Notes under the pieces: model-generated
What the model was told of the DNA's origin: nothing
What the model saw: only the letters and a program-made list of their open reading frames with translations
Databases searched by the model: none
Shown here: one piece after another, positions 16,879-25,349 of the stretch
Layout of the letters: the number at the start of each line of letters is the position of its first letter
How positions within the stretch are numbered: the first letter of the stretch is position 1
Assembly: GCA_020638675.1 (NCBI GenBank)
Contig: JACKID010000001.1
Location: 1,922,001-1,986,000 of the forward strand
Direction of reading: 5' to 3'
Length of the DNA: 64,000 bases
DNA from: Planctomycetota bacterium
GTDB lineage: Bacteria > Planctomycetota > UBA8742 > UBA2392
Translations under genes and position numbers: made by a program

Positions 16879-18609
16879 ATGAAGCGCTATCCCGTCTTCG
16901 CGCTGATCGCGCTGTTGTTCCTGTTGCTGGTGCTGCTCGGCTCGTGGGTGTACCTGAACAACTACCCGTGGCCGATCGGCGACGACACCGACAAGACCGC
17001 AGAGGGCGACCGCAGCCGTGATGGGCGCGAGGCTTCCGGCGACCTGCTGGATGATGCCGCGGACGGGCAGGAGCCCGGCGCCGACGGCAGGGCCGGCACC
17101 GGCAAGGGCGGCCCGCTGGAAGCACCGCCGGAGCCCTTCCGCCGCGCCAACCCACCCGATCCCATCGAAACCGGCGGCAAGGTCAAAGACGCCGAAACCA
17201 CCGGTGACAAGACCGGCGACACGGTCGTCGCCGAGCTGACGCCCGGGCTCGCCGCCATCCGCGACGGCAGCGGCAACGAAGGCGATCTTGAGCCGTTCAT
17301 TGTGAGTACGCTGCTTCCGGGCAGCATGCGTCTCGGACAAAAGCCCGAAACGCGGGTTATGAAGGACATCCCCGTGAGCATGAGATCCGGCGTGCTGGGC
17401 AAGAAAGAACACAAGCCCGAGGAGCCCATCGATGGATTTGCGGAAATGCTCGTCGGGCAATTGATCTGGCCCGCTCTAAGCGAAGACGTCGACACGGAAG
17501 TACGCGAAGCCGGGCGCAGGCAGGCCGTCGTCTATCTCGACCGTTTGCCAGAGTTTCGTGCGATAGTGGACGCGGACGAAGGCTGGTTCAGCCTCCCGAT
17601 GACCAAGCGCATGCAGGACGACTATCGCGCGAAGGGGCTGCGCCTGGTGGTCCATTCGCCCGCGTTCGAGATCAGCGGCGGCTACGAGGCGATCGAAGTC
17701 AAGAAAGAGGATGGCGCGATCAAGATCAACCTGCAGGTTGCGCCGGTCATCAGTGTCGTGGTGGACGTGTCACCGGCCAACGCTGTCGAGGCTGGTGTGC
17801 GCGTGTGGCTTGAGCGTCGCGGGCAGCCCAACTCGCCCGATGCTGACGACAGCCTGTACATGAGCGCGAAGGTGCCGTCGACCGGGCGTCTCGTGTTCAG
17901 CGTGCCCGAGCATTATGGGGAGTTCCGCGTCGCGGCAACCGGCGAATCCTGGCACAGCGGGCTGCCGCAGGTGGTGCGCCTGCGCGACTGGAAGACAAAC
18001 AAGGTCAGCGTGAAGCTGGAGCTGGCCGCGGCAAACTGCGACCACGTTACCGGGCGTGTTTCCTACGGCGACGACGACTACCCGATCCCCGGCGCGCGGC
18101 TTGAGAGCACGCACTTTGCAAACACGGTCTACACGGGCGAGGCGGGCACATTCGACATGTGGGTGCCGTTTGATACCTACCAGACCCTCCGCCAGTTCCA
18201 CTGCACGGCCACCGGGTATCGCCCGGAGATTCTGCCGCTGGAGGGTCGCGCGGAAGGAACTGACGGTGTCGTCGGCGACGGACCGATTGGTCCGTTCAAA
18301 GTGAAGATGGCCGATACGGTGGTGGTGGAGCTGAACCTGCCCAAAGAGGCCGCACGAATGTCGTACGTTCAAATTGCGGAGCTGTCCTCGATCAAACCGC
18401 TGAAGGCACGCGATGTGGTCCATGGTGTCGAAGTGCCATGGGGGATCGAGAGGCTGACGCTGAAAGAGTACGACGGAGAGGGTGGGACCCTCAGCGTCTG
18501 CATCGACGCCGAACAGTGGGAGGACATCTTCCGGCTATACGCAAGCGGCAAGGCGCTGTCCGCGAAGCTGACCGCGAAGACTGTCGAAGATGTATACCGC
18601 AAGCGCTAG
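16879..18609 (+). CDS. Membrane-anchored periplasmic protein of the same type as 15134
   Basis: 576 residues from ATG 16879 with GAGGAGG close upstream. One N-terminal membrane helix (VFALIALLFLLLVLLGSWVYL), then an acidic, Gly/Asp-rich linker to about residue 150, then beta-rich segments with regulatory-like turns (TGEAGTFDMWVPFDTYQT). Function unknown. Its TAG overlaps the TAG of the convergent gene at 18606 in a shared CTAG. It follows 15134..16819 by 59 bases and is probably partly co-transcribed. Confidence 0.8.
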   Translation: MKRYPVFALIALLFLLLVLLGSWVYLNNYPWPIGDDTDKTAEGDRSRDGREASGDLLDDAADGQEPGADGRAGTGKGGPLEAPPEPFRRANPPDPIETGGKVKDAETTGDKTGDTVVAELTPGLAAIRDGSGNEGDLEPFIVSTLLPGSMRLGQKPETRVMKDIPVSMRSGVLGKKEHKPEEPIDGFAEMLVGQLIWPALSEDVDTEVREAGRRQAVVYLDRLPEFRAIVDADEGWFSLPMTKRMQDDYRAKGLRLVVHSPAFEISGGYEAIEVKKEDGAIKINLQVAPVISVVVDVSPANAVEAGVRVWLERRGQPNSPDADDSLYMSAKVPSTGRLVFSVPEHYGEFRVAATGESWHSGLPQVVRLRDWKTNKVSVKLELAAANCDHVTGRVSYGDDDYPIPGARLESTHFANTVYTGEAGTFDMWVPFDTYQTLRQFHCTATGYRPEILPLEGRAEGTDGVVGDGPIGPFKVKMADTVVVELNLPKEAARMSYVQIAELSSIKPLKARDVVHGVEVPWGIERLTLKEYDGEGGTLSVCIDAEQWEDIFRLYASGKALSAKLTAKTVEDVYRKR

Positions 18610-19199
18610 CGCAACTCGTCGAGACGCAGGGCGTAGGCGGGCAGGGCGATCATTTCTCGCCCGACGAAATAGGGTTCTTTGATAAGGGTGCGCCCGCCGC
18701 TGGGCATGGGGTAGGTGTCGACGCCTTCCTGCTCAAGGCACAGACGCGTGCGGGCGACGTGAAACCACTGGCTGACCACGAGCGCCGACTTCCAGCCTCG
18801 GGCGTGCATGAGCCTTGCGACGTTCAAGCCGCTGTCGCGGGTCGTGCTACTCTGGTTCTCGACGACGATCGCGTCGCGAGGAACCCCATGCCCGATCAGC
18901 CAGTCGCACATCACCTCGCCCTCGGCATAGTTGCCGACCCCGCCGCCGGTGACCACGACCCACGGTGCACGTCCTTCGCGATAGAGGAAGGCAGCCTTTT
19001 CCAGCCGGTACTCCAGCGCGTCGCTGGGGGTGCGATTGCGCCACACGGCCGCGCCGGGCACGACAATGCAGTCGGCCTTGGCGTCGGACTCGATGCCGCC
19101 GGCGAACACGACCCAGCCGAACAGCGCGACGGCGGGCACGACCACGAGCAATGCCAGCCGCTTCAACCAACGCTTGAGGATGTGCAGGCGCTCACGCAT
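18606..19199 (-). CDS. DUF218/YdcF-like membrane-anchored protein
   Basis: 197 residues. N-terminal membrane helix (about 14-34) followed by the DUF218 fold: DCIVVPGAAV, then WVVVTGGG, EGEVMCDWLIGHGVP and ENQSSTTRDSGLNV, the order seen in SanA/ElyC/YdcF proteins, which affect envelope integrity and cell-wall precursor use. Catalysis is not established for the family. It is the last gene of the minus run below glmS and ends head-on with the membrane-anchored protein at 16879. Confidence 0.85.
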   Translation of the reverse strand: MRERLHILKRWLKRLALLVVVPAVALFGWVVFAGGIESDAKADCIVVPGAAVWRNRTPSDALEYRLEKAAFLYREGRAPWVVVTGGGVGNYAEGEVMCDWLIGHGVPRDAIVVENQSSTTRDSGLNVARLMHARGWKSALVVSQWFHVARTRLCLEQEGVDTYPMPSGGRTLIKEPYFVGREMIALPAYALRLDELR

Positions 19200-19256
19200 C
19201 CATGCTGTATCGGCAAGGCGATGCGTTGGCTGCAGCAGAATGGTGGGCGGGGCAAA

Positions 19257-19742
19257 CTACGCTGCCGAAGCAGTGCGCGCTTCTTCCATGGCCGTGAGGC
19301 GCGAAAGCAGACGCCCGATCGCGTCCTCCATCGCCTTGGCCGACTTGTCCGGTATCGCGGTGAACAAGTCCTCGGCAAAGGCCTCGTAGGTCTCGTACAG
19401 CATGGAGAGCAATTCGGCGCCCTTTACCGACAGGCTGACGATGCGCGAGCGACGATCCGCCCCGCGCTGTGCGCCGACCAGTTTCAGCGTGCTGAGCTTG
19501 CGCACAGCCAGCGTGATGCTCGGCAGCGTGACGCCCATGGCCTCGGCAAGCTGCGAGTGCGTAAGCGCATAGTCCGGTGCCGCATAGAGCACCTTGAGGA
19601 TTTCGTAGTGCGTCGGCGCGAGATTCCAGCGCGCCATGCGCTCCGTCAGCGCGCGCTCATAGCGTTTGGCGAGGCGCAGCAACTGGGTCCCGAGACGGGC
19701 GCGCTTGTCGGCGGTCAATTTGAAGTTGCGAGGCAGCGGCAT
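19257..19742 (-). CDS. MarR-family transcriptional regulator
   Basis: 161 residues: helical dimerisation ends around a winged helix (HYEILKVLYAAPDYALTHSQLAEAMGVTLPSITLAVRKLSTLKLV, then the wing GADRRSRIVSLSVKG). Dimeric DNA-binding repressor or activator that normally answers small phenolic or oxidative ligands. A near-palindrome 40 bases upstream is a candidate autoregulatory site. It lies between the lipoprotein at 19803 and the DUF218 gene, same strand; which genes it controls is not evident. Confidence 0.9.
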   Translation of the reverse strand: MPLPRNFKLTADKRARLGTQLLRLAKRYERALTERMARWNLAPTHYEILKVLYAAPDYALTHSQLAEAMGVTLPSITLAVRKLSTLKLVGAQRGADRRSRIVSLSVKGAELLSMLYETYEAFAEDLFTAIPDKSAKAMEDAIGRLLSRLTAMEEARTASAA

Positions 19743-19781
19743 GAGATTCTCCCGCCTCTCAATCGGCAGCCCGCGAGGATT

Positions 19782-19797
19782 ACTTTAGCGCTTAAGT
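19782..19797. promoter_or_regulatory. Candidate MarR operator
   Basis: 16-bp palindrome ACTTTAGCGCTTAAGT with one mismatched pair, overlapping a possible -10 box (minus-strand TAAAGT) 40 bases before the marR start. Low GC compared with surroundings. Confidence 0.4.
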
Positions 19798-19802
19798 GAA
19801 GA

Positions 19803-21224
19803 TTATTGCCGGAGGCGGTTTTCATCCCACCATTTGCGCCAGCGTTTGATGTCCCAGGTCTTGCCGGTCTGGAACACTACCGACAACGCCAACAGCCGCG
19901 AGCGCTGCATGGCAAGGGTGCTGTCGTCGAAGTCGTCGGCCACCAGCAGGTCACCCACGGCGCGCCGGTCGGACTGGCCAACCAGATGCGACGCCATGAA
20001 CAGCGCCTGGGCCTCACCCTTATCCAGCGCATTGCGCACGGCCGTGATGGGTCGCGAAGTCGCGCCGCTCAGGTCAAACGAGGATGGAAAGACGTGGACG
20101 GTGCGAATCGGAAACTTGACGGGGCGCAGGATCAGCGGCTCACCGTCGGCATCAAGCGCGCCGTAAACGCGCAGGGCCGCGTCGATCTCGACGACGCCAA
20201 GGGCATTCTTGCGCGGAGCGTCAGAGTCCAGCGAGGCCAGACTCTCCAGCGGCACGGTCATCTCGTAGCTCTCGTTCGGCTGCAGCGTGATCGTCGAGCC
20301 GCCGGTGATCGGCAGGCGCACGTTGCCGCGCTGGGTCATTACGTTGCCGCCGTAGTCCTGCTGCTCGTAGGTGACGGCAAGCTGCAGGATGCTTTCTTTG
20401 CCTTCGCCTTCGTAGAGCCGCAGCGTGATCGGGTCCTTGCTGACGTTCTTCAGGAAGCAGCGGATCTGCAGCGCCCTGGCAAACAGCGCACCCTTCTGGT
20501 CGCTGGCGTACTGCAGGTTCTCGGGCTCGAGCGTCAGGGTGCCGGCGACGATCAGGTCGGCCTGGCTTTCGCCTTTGGCCTTGCTGATCAGCGCGTCGAA
20601 GTCGCCGCGCAGGCGCGAGTCGGGCAGAAGCGTGATCGCGGCCTCGGCAACCTGGCGGGCTGCGTCGTGACGCCCGGAATCGAGCATCTGCTGCGCCTGC
20701 GCCAACCTCACCGCGAGGAACTGCTCCACCTCGGTACGGTTGAAGTCTTCCTTGTCGTGGCTGTAGTCCGGCTCCTTGGGGCCGGTGCTCTGGGCCGAGC
20801 CCTCCGTCTTGCCTGTTCCGAGCGGGTCGTCGGTCGTGGTGTTGTCCTTGGGCTTGATGTTGTTCTCGCGCTCAATGCGGCGGATCACGAACATCATGTC
20901 GAGCGCGACTTCCTCGCGGTCGATGGTGCGATAAAACTCGAGATAGCGGGGGCCGAGCTCGACCAGCTTCTCGATCACGGCGTTGCGGTCGTCGTCGGTT
21001 TTGGCGTCTTCCAGATCGTTGATCAGCAGCGCCGCGGCCTGCGTCTCGTTCTTGTCGAGCGGCTTGTCTTTGGCGTTCTGCGTCTTGACCGCGTTATCGG
21101 AGCGGGCGTCACCTGCGGCATCGCTGGCGACGAAATCGTCGTCCGACGTGTTGCTGATGTCCGGTGCACCGGAGGTGCAAGCCGCAACGAGCAACAGGCA
21201 GATCACATAAGGAAGAAAACGCAA
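19803..21224 (-). CDS. Large lipoprotein, unknown function
   Basis: 473 residues with a signal peptide ending in lipobox LVAAC. A charged, disordered stretch (about 20-60) is followed by helical segments (about 60-220) with a TPR-like piece (QAQQMLDSGRHDAARQVAEAA), then a beta-rich region (about 230-370) and a helical C-terminus with a Trp-rich end (RWRKWWDENRLRQ). I recognise no named family. It lies between glmS and marR on the same strand. Confidence 0.75.
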   Translation of the reverse strand: MRFLPYVICLLLVAACTSGAPDISNTSDDDFVASDAAGDARSDNAVKTQNAKDKPLDKNETQAAALLINDLEDAKTDDDRNAVIEKLVELGPRYLEFYRTIDREEVALDMMFVIRRIERENNIKPKDNTTTDDPLGTGKTEGSAQSTGPKEPDYSHDKEDFNRTEVEQFLAVRLAQAQQMLDSGRHDAARQVAEAAITLLPDSRLRGDFDALISKAKGESQADLIVAGTLTLEPENLQYASDQKGALFARALQIRCFLKNVSKDPITLRLYEGEGKESILQLAVTYEQQDYGGNVMTQRGNVRLPITGGSTITLQPNESYEMTVPLESLASLDSDAPRKNALGVVEIDAALRVYGALDADGEPLILRPVKFPIRTVHVFPSSFDLSGATSRPITAVRNALDKGEAQALFMASHLVGQSDRRAVGDLLVADDFDDSTLAMQRSRLLALSVVFQTGKTWDIKRWRKWWDENRLRQ

Positions 21225-21296
21225 TTCCGATGCCCCCGGGGGAAATCAGGGTCTACCAAGGCTAACGGGGGCGGCGCACAGCGGCAAGCCGCAGCA

Positions 21297-23123
21297 TCAT
21301 TCTACCGTAACCGACTTGGCGAGGTTGCGGGGCTTGTCGACGTCGCGTCCGAGTTGGGTGGCCGTGTAGTAGGCGAGCAACTGCAGCGGGATCACCGCAA
21401 GAATCGGGCTCAGCTCTTCCTCGCAGGCCGGGATCTCAATCAGATAGTCCGCCAGCTCGCGCGCCTCTTCATCGCCGTGCGTGCTGAGCATGACGACCAC
21501 GCCCTTGCGCGCCTTGATCTCCTGCACGTTGCTGATCAGCTTCTCGCGTGTTCGCCCTTGCGGGGCGATCGCGATGGTGGGGAACGTGCCCTCCACCAGC
21601 GCCAGCGGGCCGTGCTTCATCTCGCCACCCGCGTAGCCTTCTGCGTGGATGTAGCTGATCTCTTTCAGCTTCAGCGCGCCTTCCATGGCCGTCGGGTAAT
21701 TGAAGTGACGGCCGATGTACATGAAGTTGAAGACGTCCTTGTAGCGCTTGGCGCAGCGCTTTACGGCGACGATGTCTTCATCCAGCAGCGCCTTGGTCTG
21801 GCCCGGCAGCTGGCGCAGACCTTCGACGATTTTCGCCTCCGTGGCTTCGTCGGTGCGCCCGAGCATGCGCCCGATACCGACGGCGAGCAGCACGAAACCC
21901 GCAAGCTGTGTCGTGTACGCCTTGGTGCTTGCGACGCCGATTTCCGGCCCGGCGCGCGTGTACAGCGTGCCGTCGACCGTGCGCGGAATGCTGCTGCCCA
22001 TCACGTTGCAGATGGCAATCGTGCGCGCGCCGCCGGCCTTCACGATGCGCAGCGCCTCAAGCGTGTCGGCCGTCTCGCCGCTCTGGCTGACGGCGATTAC
22101 CAGCATGCCCGGGTCGATCACAGGGTCGGCGTAGCGGAACTCGCTGGCGGACCAGGTCTCGGTCGGGATGCGCGTAAAGCGCTCCAGCAGGTACTTGCCG
22201 ACCATGGCGCTGTACAGGCTGGTGCCGCACGCGAGCAGCGCAATGCGGTTCACACCCTTGAGTGTCTCCGCGTCCAGATTCAGCTCGCTCAGGTCCACGC
22301 GCTCGCCCTCAATGCGCCCGCGGATGGTTTCCGCCAGCGCGTGCGGCTGCTCGTGGATCTCCTTGAGCATGAAGTGCTCGTAGCCCTCTTTCTCGGCCGC
22401 ATCGAGCGTGAGGCTCGTGGTGGTTTCCTTCAGCGCGACGGGCTTGAGCTCGGAATCAAACAGCTTGACGCCTTCGCGCGTGACTTCGGCGAGCTGGCCT
22501 TCTTCAAGGAACACAACCCGGCGCGTGTATTTCAGCAGTGCGGGCACGTCGCTGGCGATGAAGTTCTCGCCGTCGCCGAGCCCGATGACGAGCGGGCTGC
22601 CCATGCGTGTGGCGACAATGCGGTCCGGCTGGTCGTTGTGGCAGACGGCGAACGCATACGCGCCGCGCAGGCGTTTCAGCACCGCGTTGACCGCGTGCAG
22701 CAGGTCGCCGTCGAACGCCTTGGCGATCAGGTGGGCGACGACTTCCGTGTCGGTGTCCGACTTGAAGGTCACGCCCTGCTCAATCAGTTCGCGTTTCAGC
22801 TCGCGATAGTTCTCGATGATGCCGTTGTGGATGATGCTGAGCTTGCCGTCGAAGCTGATGTGCGGGTGGGAGTTGACCTCGTTCGGCACGCCGTGCGTCG
22901 CCCAGCGCGTATGCCCGATGCCTACGCCGCCGTGAATGCCGTTGCCGGAAAGGACTTTCTCGAGCGCGCTGAGACGCCCGACGGCCTTGCGCACCTGCAC
23001 GCCGCTGCCGTTCATGACGGCCACGCCGGCGGAGTCGTAGCCGCGGTATTCAAGCCGCCGCAGGCCCTCGATCAGGACTTCGGTGGCCTCGCGCGGCCCC
23101 ACATATCCAACAATTCCACACAC
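21297..23123 (-). CDS. glmS: Glutamine--fructose-6-phosphate aminotransferase
   Basis: Makes glucosamine-6-phosphate from fructose-6-phosphate and glutamine, the entry step to peptidoglycan and lipopolysaccharide amino sugars. 608 residues: class II glutaminase domain with nucleophile Cys2 (MCGIVGYVG) and GHTRWATHG, then two SIS sugar-isomerase domains (ACGTSLYSAMVGKYLLE, VSQSGETADT; YIGRHFNYPTAMEGALKLKE), ending in the expected KSVTVE. Full length. No glmS ribozyme was recognised in the 66-base upstream gap. Confidence 0.97.
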   Translation of the reverse strand: MCGIVGYVGPREATEVLIEGLRRLEYRGYDSAGVAVMNGSGVQVRKAVGRLSALEKVLSGNGIHGGVGIGHTRWATHGVPNEVNSHPHISFDGKLSIIHNGIIENYRELKRELIEQGVTFKSDTDTEVVAHLIAKAFDGDLLHAVNAVLKRLRGAYAFAVCHNDQPDRIVATRMGSPLVIGLGDGENFIASDVPALLKYTRRVVFLEEGQLAEVTREGVKLFDSELKPVALKETTTSLTLDAAEKEGYEHFMLKEIHEQPHALAETIRGRIEGERVDLSELNLDAETLKGVNRIALLACGTSLYSAMVGKYLLERFTRIPTETWSASEFRYADPVIDPGMLVIAVSQSGETADTLEALRIVKAGGARTIAICNVMGSSIPRTVDGTLYTRAGPEIGVASTKAYTTQLAGFVLLAVGIGRMLGRTDEATEAKIVEGLRQLPGQTKALLDEDIVAVKRCAKRYKDVFNFMYIGRHFNYPTAMEGALKLKEISYIHAEGYAGGEMKHGPLALVEGTFPTIAIAPQGRTREKLISNVQEIKARKGVVVMLSTHGDEEARELADYLIEIPACEEELSPILAVIPLQLLAYYTATQLGRDVDKPRNLAKSVTVE

Positions 23124-23189
23124 GGTGCATCTCCTGCCCGGGCTACTTTATCGGCAAGCCGGGGTGATGGGATTACCGGAAAAGGGTTT

Positions 23190-23459
23190 TCAAGTCGAGG
23201 TCGAAGGCCGGTCCAGCAGGGCCTCGGCGATATCGTCCATCAGGATGTACTCGATATCGCGCACGCGGACGATCTGAGGGTGCGACAGGTCGCCGTTTTC
23301 GGCCTGGCCGACGATTACCATCAGCTCGGAATCAAGCTGTTCGTACTCTTCACGAGTTACGCGGGGCCTACCGCGTCCGTACAGGTTGTACAGGATGAGG
23401 TAGTTTTCATAATAGTAGTCGTAAACGTCGCTGCTCTTGGACGGCATATTCAGTCTCAT
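23190..23459 (-). CDS. Small acidic conserved-looking protein
   Basis: 89 residues, no signal peptide or membrane helix. Tyr-rich N-terminal helix (SSDVYDYYYENYLILYNLYG), a basic turn (GRGRPRVTREEYEQL) and a C-terminal half with VRDIEYILMDDIAEALLD. Family not recognised. Preceded by a good promoter and followed by glmS after 66 bases, so it may be the first gene of the glmS run. A second in-frame ATG four codons in is an alternative start. Confidence 0.7.
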   Translation of the reverse strand: MRLNMPSKSSDVYDYYYENYLILYNLYGRGRPRVTREEYEQLDSELMVIVGQAENGDLSHPQIVRVRDIEYILMDDIAEALLDRPSTST

Positions 23460-23478
23460 GGGCCTTTAGCCCGGGCCT

Positions 23479-23506
23479 ATCTTAACGTGGTGGTTCGCCC
23501 TTACAA
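23479..23506 (-). promoter_or_regulatory. Candidate promoter for the 23190/glmS run
   Basis: Minus strand TTGTAA (23506-23501), 16-base spacer, TAAGAT (23484-23479); predicted start near 23472, 13 bases before the ATG at 23459. Confidence 0.45.
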
Positions 23507-23542
23507 CGCTCGGCGTTTGGTGGGCATCGCAAGGAGTGTTTC

Positions 23543-24868
23543 TTGGACCCGGCAACAGCGGCGTTCTGGATCGGCGTCGCGGTCGTAATCCTCACTTTCT
23601 GCTGGATCGCTTACGTATCGGTCGTGAGCGACGCCCTGCACGGCTATGCATTCTCGCTGCTGTTCGACCTGATTCCCGACAAGGACGAAGCCACACAGCG
23701 CAAGTTCGAGAAGCTTTGCCGCAACGATGACGAGTTCATCCAGGTGGCGGAGACAGGCCGCATTATCGGCTTCGTGCTGCACTTCACGGGCTGGATGGTG
23801 ATCATCATGCCGCAGGGGGTCGAGTTCCAGATCGATCACCTGCTGATTGCCGGGCTGTTGAGCATCATTTCGCTGCTGGTCTGCGTGGTGATCGTGCCGC
23901 CGCTGATCCTCAGGCACAGGGAAGAAGCGGCACTGCTGGTGCTGCTGCCGTTCTTTGCCGTGCTGGCGCTGGTCTTTAAACCGTTCACGATCATCAGCAG
24001 CAGCGTGCGGCGCATGGGCGCGCGCATTGAGGGCGTGGACGTCAGCGAAACCGCCAAGGAGTCCTTCGAGGAAGACCTCGCCGACAGCCTTGAGGGTGCG
24101 GAGCGCGAGGGCGTCCTCGACGAAGAAGAGCGCGAGATGATCCAGAAGGTCGTCGAGCTTGGTGAAACTCCCGCGTCTCGCGCCATGATCCCGCGCACGG
24201 ACATGGTCTGCGCCGACGTCACCGAGGGCGTGGACGGCGCGTTGAAGCTGGCTGTCAAGCATGGCCACAGTCGCGTGCCGGTCTTCGAGGGCGACCGCGA
24301 CCACATCATCGGCGTATTCTACACCCGTGACCTGGTGCCCACCTGGAACGTCCCACCCGAGCAGAAGAAGCTGCAACTGCGCAACATCATCCGCCCGGCC
24401 CACTTCTGGCCCGCCAGCAAGGTGCTCGATGACCTGCTGCGCGAGATGCGTGAGGACCGCCTGAAGATCGCCATCCTTACGGACGAGCATGGCGGCACGG
24501 CCGGGATGATCACCTTGGAGGACATCCTCGAGGAGATCGTAGGCGACATACACGACGAGTACGACGAGGGCGAGGTCGAGCGCGCCCACCGCGCCATTCT
24601 GCCTTTCCACAAGAATGAAGCGGAAGCCGATGGCGACGTGGACCTCGACGAGCTGAACAAGGTGCTCGAGATCGACCTGCCGGAAGCGGCCGAATACAAC
24701 AGCGTCGGTGGGCTGCTGCTGCACCACTTAGGGCGGCTGGCGGTCACCGGCGACGAGATCGACATCGGTGACCTGAAGTTGACGGTGATCGACGCCGACG
24801 AGCGCCGCATCAAGCGCGTCAAGATCACCCGCACGTCCGACATCACCGAAACCGAAGTGAAGCACTAA
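23543..24868 (+). CDS. CorC/HlyC-family membrane protein with CBS pair
   Basis: 441 residues, starting at a TTG with AAGGAG six bases upstream. Three or four membrane segments fill about residues 1-150, though the region is more divergent than a typical CNNM/DUF21 domain. It is followed by a CBS pair (IPRTDMVCADVTEGVDG ... HSRVPVFEGDRDHIIGVFYTRDL; LKIAILTDEHGGTAGMITLEDILEEIVG) and a CorC-HlyC C-terminal domain (EYNSVGGLLLHHLGRL). Related proteins act in Mg/Co efflux or as membrane sensors. In many genomes such genes lie near recO, as here. Confidence 0.88.
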   Translation: MDPATAAFWIGVAVVILTFCWIAYVSVVSDALHGYAFSLLFDLIPDKDEATQRKFEKLCRNDDEFIQVAETGRIIGFVLHFTGWMVIIMPQGVEFQIDHLLIAGLLSIISLLVCVVIVPPLILRHREEAALLVLLPFFAVLALVFKPFTIISSSVRRMGARIEGVDVSETAKESFEEDLADSLEGAEREGVLDEEEREMIQKVVELGETPASRAMIPRTDMVCADVTEGVDGALKLAVKHGHSRVPVFEGDRDHIIGVFYTRDLVPTWNVPPEQKKLQLRNIIRPAHFWPASKVLDDLLREMREDRLKIAILTDEHGGTAGMITLEDILEEIVGDIHDEYDEGEVERAHRAILPFHKNEAEADGDVDLDELNKVLEIDLPEAAEYNSVGGLLLHHLGRLAVTGDEIDIGDLKLTVIDADERRIKRVKITRTSDITETEVKH

Positions 24869-24874
24869 CTGCTG

Positions 24875-25338
24875 TCTCGCACAGAGACCACAGAGAGCGC
24901 AGAGAAACGATGGCGCGCGACATCAACGATATCACAGGGACTATCGTGGATGCGGCCATCAAGGTGCATCGCGTGCTAGGTCCAGGTCTTTTGGAGAGTG
25001 TCTACATGGCTGCGCTGGCCATCGAACTCCGCAAACGCGGCTTGAAGGTCGAACGCGAAGTACCGATTTCCGCCGATTGGGAAGGTGAAGACCTCGGGCT
25101 GGCGTTCAGGGCCGACATGCTTGTCGAAGATGAGGTCTACGTAGAAGGTAAGGCCGTTGAACAACTCATTCCTGTCCACCGGCGCCAACTTAGAACTCAC
25201 GTTCGATTGACGAAGAAGCGCATCGGGTTGTTGCTCAACTTCGGTGCCGCCTTGATGAAAGAGGGCATCGTTCGACACATCGAAGGACAGCCGGACACAG
25301 AGTAGACCCTCTGTGAACCCCGTGGTCTCTGTGCGAGA
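24875..25338. mobile_element. 464-bp element: GxxExxY nuclease gene enclosed by 30-bp inverted repeats
   Basis: Left end 24875-24904 and right end 25309-25338 are inverted copies; the outer 17 bases (TCTCGCACAGAGACCAC) are identical and the inner five match. The gene inside starts 5 bases after the left arm and stops 3 bases before the right arm, so nothing else is carried. The left arm equals, with one change, that of the gene-less copy at 8026-8090. No obvious target duplication is seen. The right end lies 11 bases before the recO start codon. Confidence 0.8.
24910..25305 (+). CDS. GxxExxY protein, PD-(D/E)XK nuclease-like
   Basis: 131 residues. The motif GLLESVY (26-32) defines the GxxExxY family, placed by Pfam in the PD-(D/E)XK superfamily as PDDEXK_3. 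The catalytic pattern is present: Asp69 (FRADMLVED) and Glu79-x-Lys81 (VYVEGKAV). Full length for the family. The gene fits exactly between the inverted repeats at 24875 and 25338, which suggests that the protein acts on, or is carried by, these repeats. Its biochemical activity is not established. The only Shine-Dalgarno-like bases (GCAGAG) lie within the left repeat. Confidence 0.88.
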   Translation: MARDINDITGTIVDAAIKVHRVLGPGLLESVYMAALAIELRKRGLKVEREVPISADWEGEDLGLAFRADMLVEDEVYVEGKAVEQLIPVHRRQLRTHVRLTKKRIGLLLNFGAALMKEGIVRHIEGQPDTE

Positions 25339-25349
25339 TTGCCTTTAAT

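Noticed and set aside
21230..23189. glmS ribozyme upstream of glmS
   Set aside because: The gap to the preceding gene is only 66 bases, too short for the known ribozyme, and its core was not seen.
19806..23588. 1260-codon open frame on the plus strand
   Set aside because: It runs antisense through the lipoprotein gene and glmS; it is a by-product of GC-rich codon use. glmS is unmistakable on the other strand.
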